A DNA stretch of 11,486 nt from Candidatus Sigynarchaeota archaeon (GTDB lineage Archaea > Asgardarchaeota > Lokiarchaeia > Sigynarchaeales > Sigynarchaeaceae). Each line of letters starts with the position of its first letter. Position 1 is the first letter of the stretch. The stretch covers positions 1 through 11,486 of the forward strand of contig JAUQYW010000514.1 of assembly GCA_030587525.1 (NCBI GenBank), written 5' to 3'. The position numbers and the translations under genes are program-made. The notes beneath the pieces were generated by a model that worked only from the letters and a program-made list of their open reading frames with translations, had not been told where the DNA came from and did not search any database. Of the stretch, positions 7,186 to 11,486 are shown piece by piece.

Positions 7186-7569
7186 ATGACTTCCAACAAT
7201 TCATTGACTAGAAGAGCTATAAGAATGGCGCCAGTCCCCGCGAAGGAGACCGTGGTTGCCGTTGAATTGAACAAAGACCTGATCCGCAAGAAGGCATACG
7301 AGCTATCTTCTCAACGGCGTTCCTATAATGACTATATCTGGTTGTGGGCAGAGGCTGAAATGCGATTGAACAAGGCATTGCAAACCGACATGAAATCGAA
7401 TCCTTCTGCTGCCAAGATAGATGTCACGAAAATCGTTGACAAGCCAGATGAGAACGATATCAAGAAGCTTGCCTCCGATCTCTGCGCGAAGCGGCTGAAG
7501 GTACAAGACGTCCACTGGTTCATTGCCGAGCGTCAGTTCGTTTTTGATGCTGCAAAAGGACGGAAATGA
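7186..7569 (+). CDS. small protein with two tandem DUF2934-like repeats
   Basis: 127 residues from ATG 7186; AGAAGTGA ends 5 bases upstream, so I prefer this ATG over the GTG at 7177, which would overlap that ribosome-binding site. Two related segments are visible: residues about 32-65 (IRKKAYELSSQRRS...WLWAEAEMRL) and about 91-124 (IKKLASDLCAKRLK...WFIAERQFVF). Each follows the pattern I-x-K-x-A-x-x-L...R...D-x-x-W-x-x-AE, which matches the small DUF2934 domain, a helical domain of unknown function known mainly from bacteria, where it usually occurs once. The N-terminal 30 residues are basic and probably disordered. No signal peptide or membrane segment. It is the only visible gene with this domain here and is transcribed away from GH36. 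Function unknown. Confidence 0.75.
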   Translation: MTSNNSLTRRAIRMAPVPAKETVVAVELNKDLIRKKAYELSSQRRSYNDYIWLWAEAEMRLNKALQTDMKSNPSAAKIDVTKIVDKPDENDIKKLASDLCAKRLKVQDVHWFIAERQFVFDAAKGRK

Positions 7570-7576
7570 ACGACAT

Positions 7577-7598
7577 CCCCCCGTTTTTTCCTTGGGGG
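7577..7598 (+). terminator. GC hairpin after the DUF2934 gene
   Basis: CCCCCC at 7577-7582 can pair with GGGGG at 7594-7598 around an 11-base T-rich loop, 8 bases after the stop at 7569. A run of seven T follows at 7611-7617. It may terminate the DUF2934 transcript, or attenuate read-through into the next gene. The loop itself holds six consecutive T. Confidence 0.45.
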
Positions 7599-7607
7599 TT
7601 CTATATC
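7599..7607 (+). promoter_or_regulatory. possible TATA box for the small winged-helix gene
   Basis: TTCTATATC directly after the hairpin, centred about 49 bases before ATG 7652, which would give a leader of about 20 bases. Weak; based on spacing and AT content only. Confidence 0.3.
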
Positions 7608-7651
7608 ATGTTTTTTTGGGGATTACCTTGCAGCTATCAAGAGAAATTGAA

Positions 7652-7873
7652 ATGATACTGGGCCTCGAGGAAGCCCAGATCGTGAAAGCGATCGACCACG
7701 GGCTTTCCGACATTAATTCGATCCATTTGATAACGGGTATCCCGGTATCTTGCATCGAGCGGAAGGTATCTGCGCTCGCGGATCTCGGTATCGTCAAGTT
7801 TACAAGAGCCGGGTATAAAATCCGCGAGGACAAGTTAAAGCTCTTAGGTCGCATCGATGGTGCAAAAACCTGA
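7652..7873 (+). CDS. small winged-helix-like DNA-binding protein
   Basis: 73 residues from ATG 7652 (an in-frame TTG at 7628 could extend it by 8; a longer frame back to 7523 overlaps the previous gene and is unlikely). The pattern EAQIVKAIDHGLSDINSIHL followed by TGIPVSCIERKVSALADLGI and a short basic wing (VKFTRAGYKIRED) fits a single winged helix-turn-helix of the MarR/ArsR or archaeal transcription-factor kind. No ligand or dimerisation domain is present. It ends 30 bases before the convergent serine dehydratase stop. The palindromes upstream of the neighbouring gene are possible targets. Whether it is a specific regulator or a degenerate remnant is not clear. Confidence 0.6.
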   Translation: MILGLEEAQIVKAIDHGLSDINSIHLITGIPVSCIERKVSALADLGIVKFTRAGYKIREDKLKLLGRIDGAKT

Positions 7874-7903
7874 AGATTATACATGTAATACTTTCGGATA
7901 ATC

Positions 7904-8770
7904 CTATTTTTTATCCTTGAACACGTCTTGCTTGATGCGTCGCCCGGTCGGCGTGTCGGCAATCCCACCGAGTCCCGTTTCTTTCAACTCGATGGGAAGC
8001 TTCTTTCCCACTTTCATCATTGCATCAATTACCTCGTCTGCAGGTACCAATGACGTTACACCGGATAATGCCATCTCCGCAGCCAAGAACGCATTGATGA
8101 CCCCGATTGCATTTCGCTTGATGCAAGGCGAGATCACCAGGCCCGCGATGGGGTCGCAAATCAAGCCCATGATGTTCGTGAGCGAGATCGCAATGGCGTT
8201 ATCGATTTGGCTTGATGAACCTCCTGCCATGTAAACAATCCCTGCCGCAGCCATCGCCGAAGCGACGCCGACCTCTGCTTGGCATCCCGCTTCGCTACCG
8301 GAGAGTGTCGCGTGATTGCCGATGATCGCTCCCACCGCAGCCGCCGTGACCAATGCATGTAACACGTCTTCCTCCTGCTTGCCAAGCAATTCCCGTGCCT
8401 TGAACAGCGCGGCTGGAAGAACTCCCGCGGATCCTGCAGTTGGCGCCGCAACGATCAAGCCCATACCGCTGTTGTGTTCAGCTATTTCCATAGCCCACCG
8501 AGCAGCTTCCTTCATGTCCTTCCCGAGAAAAACCGGCGGGCAGGCCATCTTCACCGCCATATGCATTGCTTCCTTGATTGGCAGTTCAGGATCGGTTTCC
8601 AGGCCTTTTTGAAGCGACCGCTTCATCACATCGAGCGAGCGGCGCATGCGATCCATGACGGAATCCCGAGGCGTGCCCATGTAATCCACCTCGTCGTCGA
8701 TGATGATGTCGTGCAATGGCCGTTTCTGCTGGTTGGCTTCGCTTAGCATTTGTGCGATGCTGTTAAACAT
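7904..8770 (-). CDS. sdaAA: L-serine dehydratase, iron-sulfur-dependent, alpha subunit
   Basis: 288 residues, the normal length for the separate alpha subunit. With the beta subunit it converts L-serine to pyruvate and ammonia using a [4Fe-4S] cluster in the cytoplasm. Diagnostic blocks are GLIVAAPTAGSAGVLP (104-119), SGSEAGCQAEVG (157-168), SAMAAAGIVYMAGG, GLICDPIAGLV (202-212), SPCIKRNAIG (214-223), ADEVIDAMMKVG and DTPTGRRIK near the C-terminus. Cys163, Cys205 and Cys216 are the expected cluster ligands and all are present. The start at ATG 8770 has a strong Shine-Dalgarno, GGTGA 6 bases upstream, and a TATA-like box further up, so it is not dependent on the beta-subunit gene more than a kilobase away. 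That separation is unusual, since the two genes are normally adjacent. Confidence 0.95.
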   Translation of the reverse strand: MFNSIAQMLSEANQQKRPLHDIIIDDEVDYMGTPRDSVMDRMRRSLDVMKRSLQKGLETDPELPIKEAMHMAVKMACPPVFLGKDMKEAARWAMEIAEHNSGMGLIVAAPTAGSAGVLPAALFKARELLGKQEEDVLHALVTAAAVGAIIGNHATLSGSEAGCQAEVGVASAMAAAGIVYMAGGSSSQIDNAIAISLTNIMGLICDPIAGLVISPCIKRNAIGVINAFLAAEMALSGVTSLVPADEVIDAMMKVGKKLPIELKETGLGGIADTPTGRRIKQDVFKDKK

Positions 8771-8776
8771 TAAGGG

Positions 8777-8827
8777 TCACCGGATCGGATGATCTCATTT
8801 TAAAAGTAACTTCATCATGTGGTGATG
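8777..8827 (-). promoter_or_regulatory. sdaAA promoter region: GGTGA site, TTTTAAAA box, small inverted repeat
   Basis: GGTGA at 8781-8777 is the best Shine-Dalgarno in the window. CTTTTAAAAT (8806-8797) is a TATA-like box; a start about 25 bases on would lie very close to the Shine-Dalgarno, giving a very short leader. Upstream of the box, CATCA-TGTGG-TGATG (8813-8827) is a 5-bp inverted repeat that might be an operator. The rest of the 107-base gap shows nothing else. Confidence 0.45.
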
Positions 8828-8877
8828 TGGCGATTCAATTTTTTAAGAATTTGGCTTCTCCGTTCCGCAAGTTAATT

Positions 8878-9600
8878 CTATTTATCTCTCATCCGTGCTA
8901 TCATAGTTAATATGACATCTACAAGTCCCTCGTCGATCTTGCGCGCCCAATCATCACCAGGCTTGATCTTGAGTTCAGGGAGTTCGTGCAATAACGTTTC
9001 AAACTGGAGTCTCATTACATTGGGATAAAGATGCCGTGTGAAGGTGGTCTTGTCCATATGAGCGACGCAGTCTATATAATCCCCGATTTCCTTTCCAAAC
9101 TCTGATTTAGTAAGCATTTGCTCTAACAATCGATATTGCTCCAGAATCTTCTGAAAGTAGGTCGTACATTGAATAAGATAATCATCTCTTAATTTGATTC
9201 CATTTTCATCGAATTTCTGCCAAAATTTCATTCCCTTCTTCCTGATTATCTCGACACCTGATCCATAGATGTATTTCTCTATGAAAGGTGATGGATTTTG
9301 CTTGAATGCTTGGAGTTTCTTGGGTTCATCCAATTCATTAACGAATTCTTCCAATGCCTCTTCTATAATTAACTTGGTCTTGTATTTCTTGACGAATCCA
9401 TACAACAAGGCTTGGAAAATGCTTTGTCCCCCTCTTTCACAATCCTTAATGAATTTTATTAATTCAACTTGCAATCGTGCCATCTTTTTCTCTTTATACA
9501 ATTGATAGATGAATCTTGCGATTTCCCCAAGCGGAATTTTATCCAGAAGTTTTTCAAGCACATCCAAGTTAGGAAATTCAAAAGATTGGGTATTAGCCAT
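8878..9600 (-). CDS. uncharacterised AT-rich helical protein
   Basis: 240 residues from ATG 9600. I do not recognise it. The sequence is rich in Lys, Glu, Leu and Ile with few glycines, so almost entirely helical; there is no signal peptide or membrane segment. Segments such as EIARFIYQLYKEKKMARLQVELIKFIKDCE (residues about 26-55, shown here only as its repeating charged pattern: EIARFIYQLYKEKK) and the run around residues 145-165 (YFQKILEQYRLLEQ) could form amphipathic helices or coiled coil. Codon use is visibly more AT-rich than in the flanking sdaAA and sdaAB. It has its own TATA box and a GAAGTGA Shine-Dalgarno-like site. Its position between the two serine dehydratase subunits, with different composition, suggests later arrival. 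A role with the dehydratase is possible but unsupported. Confidence 0.75.
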   Translation of the reverse strand: MANTQSFEFPNLDVLEKLLDKIPLGEIARFIYQLYKEKKMARLQVELIKFIKDCERGGQSIFQALLYGFVKKYKTKLIIEEALEEFVNELDEPKKLQAFKQNPSPFIEKYIYGSGVEIIRKKGMKFWQKFDENGIKLRDDYLIQCTTYFQKILEQYRLLEQMLTKSEFGKEIGDYIDCVAHMDKTTFTRHLYPNVMRLQFETLLHELPELKIKPGDDWARKIDEGLVDVILTMIARMRDK

Positions 9601-9639
9601 TCGTTTTCACTTCAATGGATGTATGTCGGCTGGCGGGCA

Positions 9640-9648
9640 TTTATATAT
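9640..9648 (-). promoter_or_regulatory. archaeal-type TATA box for the AT-rich gene
   Basis: Minus strand reads ATATATAAA, a near-ideal archaeal TATA box, centred 44 bases before ATG 9600. It predicts a leader of about 15-20 bases containing GAAGTGA, a Shine-Dalgarno-like site ending 6 bases before the ATG. The clearest promoter in the window. Confidence 0.6.
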
Positions 9649-9699
9649 GCATTCTGAGGCGACTTGGCTAATTCTAATCACATGCATTAACCCGAATGA

Positions 9700-9717
9700 A
9701 GTGACGGGCGGTGTGTG
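9700..9717 (-). other. 18-base match to the 16S rRNA decoding region (minus strand is rRNA-sense)
   Basis: The plus strand reads AGTGACGGGCGGTGTGTG. Its complement, CACACACCGCCCGTCACT, is the universally conserved 16S segment around E. coli positions 1393-1410 in its archaeal form, from memory. Beyond the 18 bases the similarity fades: the next nine bases on the left (CCCGAATGA) differ from a typical archaeal 16S only by transitions, while the right side diverges after two or three bases. Too short to be an rRNA gene; a fragment or coincidence. Confidence 0.4.
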
Positions 9718-9801
9718 AAACGTTGGATATGTCAGCTCAATCCAATTCATGTGTTATGATACGCCGTTTTCGTTGGTGATGGGTATTTATGACTTCCAAT
9801 A

Positions 9802-9833
9802 ATCGAATATTGATGCATAACCATTTATTCGAT
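9802..9833. repeat. 7-bp inverted repeat ATCGAAT / ATTCGAT
   Basis: Arms at 9802-9808 and 9827-9833 are exact reverse complements with an 18-base spacer. It lies about 40 bases after the sdaAB stop on the minus strand, so could be a 3' hairpin or a binding site. No T-run follows on either strand. Confidence 0.35.
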
Positions 9834-9871
9834 GAGTGCATTGTGTTCATTGAGACGTTACAGTCGCGGGA

Positions 9872-9888
9872 TCATCAAACATTGATGA
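9872..9888 (-). repeat. hairpin across the sdaAB stop codon
   Basis: TCATCAA (9872-9878), three-base loop, TTGATGA (9882-9888): a 7-bp perfect stem that contains the last codons and the TGA stop (9877-9875) of sdaAB. No oligo-T follows on the minus strand, so it is not a standard terminator; may affect termination of translation or mRNA stability. Confidence 0.4.
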
Positions 9889-10540
9889 ATCTCACCATTA
9901 TCACATCGGGAAGCTTTTCTAGAGCATTGATCAGCTCCTCGGGTACTGCTGAATCGAGTTCCAGCCAGCAAAGCCCGATCTTCTTGTGCATGTCTCTATC
10001 CAGCTTCATGGAGCCGATGTTGATCTTGAACTTGGAAATGGTATCGGAGATCCTCGCGATGACCCCGACTCGATCGTAATTGATGATCACCAAGGTCGGG
10101 AATTCCGCGGAGAAGCCGGCTTCCAGCCCGTTGATCTCGTTGATGATGATATTACCGCCACCGATGGAACTGCCGATCACTGTGAATTTCTCGTTGCCGT
10201 CATACATGTCGATTTGAACCGAATTTGGATGATAGTCTGGGCCTAAATCAACGGTTTCAAACGAGTATTTCACGCTTTGAGTGGCAGCTATCTCTTTCGC
10301 CATTGGAATGCGTTCATCATCGGGCGGGAATCCTAGAAGGCCGGCGATGATGGCCTTGTCGGTGCCGTGCCCTTGATAGGTCTCGGCGAAAGAACCGTGC
10401 AACCCGATAGTGGCGGTCTTGGGTGTACGGCCGAACAACAAGCGCGCGATGAATGCGATGCGACAAGCGCCCGCCGTGTGCGACGAGCTAGGTCCGACCA
10501 TGATATGGCCGATCACGTCGAAGATGGAGTGGTACCTCAT
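9875..10540 (-). CDS. sdaAB: L-serine dehydratase, iron-sulfur-dependent, beta subunit with ACT domain
   Basis: 221 residues, normal length. Partner of the alpha subunit in deaminating L-serine to pyruvate. N-terminal domain (1 to about 140): SIFDVIGHIMVGPSSSHTAG (5-24), containing the family's GPSSSHTAG signature, then HGSFAETYQGHGTDKA (48-63), and GSSIGGGNI (123-131). C-terminal ACT domain (about 147-221): FPTLVIINYDRVGVIARISD, the usual regulatory fold, which in this family helps bind serine and form the dimer. The ATG at 10540 is 9 bases after the kinase stop; AGTGA lies between them, overlapping the kinase TAG, so the two genes are almost certainly cotranscribed. The alpha subunit is not next to it but over a kilobase downstream, behind an unrelated gene. 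Confidence 0.95.
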   Translation of the reverse strand: MRYHSIFDVIGHIMVGPSSSHTAGACRIAFIARLLFGRTPKTATIGLHGSFAETYQGHGTDKAIIAGLLGFPPDDERIPMAKEIAATQSVKYSFETVDLGPDYHPNSVQIDMYDGNEKFTVIGSSIGGGNIIINEINGLEAGFSAEFPTLVIINYDRVGVIARISDTISKFKINIGSMKLDRDMHKKIGLCWLELDSAVPEELINALEKLPDVIMVRFINV

Positions 10541-10549
10541 CGTTTTTCA

Positions 10550-11486
10550 CTAGCCGTTTATTATCTTGTAAAAGTCCTTGTTCTTCCCATAAAACTTGCG
10601 AAACACGGAGTACAGCTTGTCGTAAACCGGTGCTAGACTTTGATTGGGATTGAAAATCTCCCGGGTGGGAATCAGTGCCTTCGCATCCTTGAAGGTCATT
10701 TTTCCCAGCCCGACCGCGGCGATCACCGCGGCGCCGATCGCACCGCCATCCTTGTCATACAAAACGGGCTGTATCCGTTTCTGCAGCACGTCGGCCATGA
10801 TCTGGGTCCAAACCCGCGACGATGCACCCCCGCCGACGAAGCGGATTGGTTCGGTGATAGGGATGGATTTATTGGCAAATCCTTCCATCATCCAACGCTT
10901 GTGAAAAGCATCCCCCTCCAATATCGCGCGAAACATGTCTCTCCTGCCGTTTTGCATGCTCAAGTTGAAAAAGTTCCCCCTAGCACGTGTATCCTCTTTC
11001 GGGGAGCGATTTCCATACATCCAGGGCATGAATATGAGCCCATTAGAACCCGGGGGTGATTGTGCCGCCATCTCGTCAAGCAGCTTGAATGGAGAGACAC
11101 CACGTTTTTCCGCTTCTATGACCTCGATATCGGCCAGGTGGCTCTTTGCCCAAGCCAGGCATCCACCGCTGGTTTCTTGGAGACCGATGTAGAAATAGTA
11201 ACCTGGAATAGCGCTGATGATGCTGGTTTCAAAATTATTTATGTTTATGATGCGTTTATCGACGATGGTTATGACCCATCCACTTGTCCCGACATAAATG
11301 TGGGTGTCACCAAGCTCTATGGCACCAGATCCAACGGGAATGCAGCTCGCATCCAAACCCCCCATGCTAACTGGGATACCAGGTACCAAATCCATTTCCT
11401 TTGCAGCAGCAGGAGACAAGACCCCCGCAATTTCCGTCGATTTCTTGATCTCGGGCAGGTGATCGAGATTTATTCCTGCCCTTTTG
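10550..11486 (-). CDS. FGGY-family carbohydrate kinase (N-terminus off window)
   Basis: At least 312 residues; the frame is open to the right edge, so about 180-200 N-terminal residues are missing from a family normally near 500. The visible start of the segment, LPEIKKSTEIAGVLSPAAA, then GIPVSMGGLDASC, GSGAIELGDTHIYVGTSGW, is the end of the FGGY N-terminal domain and the linker. GGGASSRVWTQIMADVLQKR, followed by GGAIGAAVIAAVGLG, is the C-terminal ATP-binding domain. FGGY kinases phosphorylate sugars or polyols such as xylulose, gluconate or glycerol; the general look is xylulokinase-like, but substrate residues are mostly in the missing part. The TTG at 11419 is an internal codon, not a start. 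Cotranscribed with sdaAB. Confidence 0.9.
   Translation of the reverse strand, partial: KRAGINLDHLPEIKKSTEIAGVLSPAAAKEMDLVPGIPVSMGGLDASCIPVGSGAIELGDTHIYVGTSGWVITIVDKRIININNFETSIISAIPGYYFYIGLQETSGGCLAWAKSHLADIEVIEAEKRGVSPFKLLDEMAAQSPPGSNGLIFMPWMYGNRSPKEDTRARGNFFNLSMQNGRRDMFRAILEGDAFHKRWMMEGFANKSIPITEPIRFVGGGASSRVWTQIMADVLQKRIQPVLYDKDGGAIGAAVIAAVGLGKMTFKDAKALIPTREIFNPNQSLAPVYDKLYSVFRKFYGKNKDFYKIING

Larger units (their letters stand above)
9601..9874. other. intergenic stretch between AT-rich gene and sdaAB
   Basis: 274 bases without a credible gene. It holds the TATA box at 9640-9648, the 16S-like 18-mer at 9700-9717, a 7-bp stem-loop at 9802-9833 and the start of a hairpin that straddles the sdaAB stop. 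The remainder is unremarkable. Confidence 0.6.

Noticed and set aside
7011..7289. 92-residue minus-strand open frame with hydrophobic stretches
   Set aside because: Overlaps the DUF2934 start and the dyads; looks like chance hydrophobicity from AT-rich sequence, with no ribosome-binding site.
7523..7651. N-terminal extension of the winged-helix gene to a TTG at 7523
   Set aside because: Would overlap the DUF2934 gene and translate through the GC hairpin; the extension has no family-like sequence.
9789..10079. 96-residue plus-strand open frame
   Set aside because: Mostly antisense to the ACT domain of sdaAB.
1..11486. CRISPR array, tRNA, insertion sequence or transposase
   Set aside because: No regularly spaced repeats, no tRNA T-arm with matching stem, and no transposase motifs were seen on either strand.

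Overview
The window reads as a piece of an anaerobic, probably archaeal, genome. Several starts have TATA-like boxes at archaeal spacing (ATATATAAA centred 44 bases before the ATG at 9600; TTTTAAAA before the ATG at 8770; TTTAAAA before the ATG at 7186). Starts are often GTG, and Shine-Dalgarno sites are of the GGTGA/GTGAT type. Most recognisable enzymes, however, belong to families best known from bacteria (KdsB, GH29, GH36, the two-subunit Fe-S serine dehydratase, DUF2934). This suggests either an archaeon rich in acquired genes, possibly an Asgard-type lineage, or less likely a bacterium. I cannot settle the lineage from this window.

Region 1 to 6900 is a minus-strand glycan block. Read in transcription order it holds a cytoplasmic GH36 alpha-galactosidase, then a 94-base gap with T-rich and TATA-like sequence. 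After that come five tightly packed genes: a canonical KdsB-type cytidylyltransferase, an unrecognised Rossmann-like protein, a second KdsB paralogue with altered active-site motifs, a GH29 alpha-L-fucosidase, and an NAD(P)-dependent sugar epimerase/reductase that runs off the left edge. The kdsB2 / unknown / kdsB1 trio overlaps end to start and is the strongest candidate for an undescribed pathway. It may make a CMP-activated acidic sugar, or use one catalytic and one non-catalytic nucleotidyltransferase.

Region 6901 to 7873 is a divergent intergenic stretch with two clear dyads. It is followed on the plus strand by a small protein with two DUF2934-like repeats, a hairpin, and a small winged-helix protein.

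Region 7874 to 11486 is minus strand: an FGGY sugar kinase (N-terminus off the right edge), the beta subunit of L-serine dehydratase, a 274-base intergenic stretch, an AT-rich helical protein of unknown function with its own promoter, and the alpha subunit of L-serine dehydratase with its own promoter and strong Shine-Dalgarno. The AT-rich gene separates the two dehydratase subunits and looks inserted. The intergenic stretch also carries an 18-base exact match, by my recall, to the complement of the 16S rRNA decoding region.

Taken together, the genes suggest intracellular hydrolysis of fucosylated and galactosylated glycans, sugar phosphorylation, serine deamination to pyruvate, and synthesis of an activated acidic sugar.
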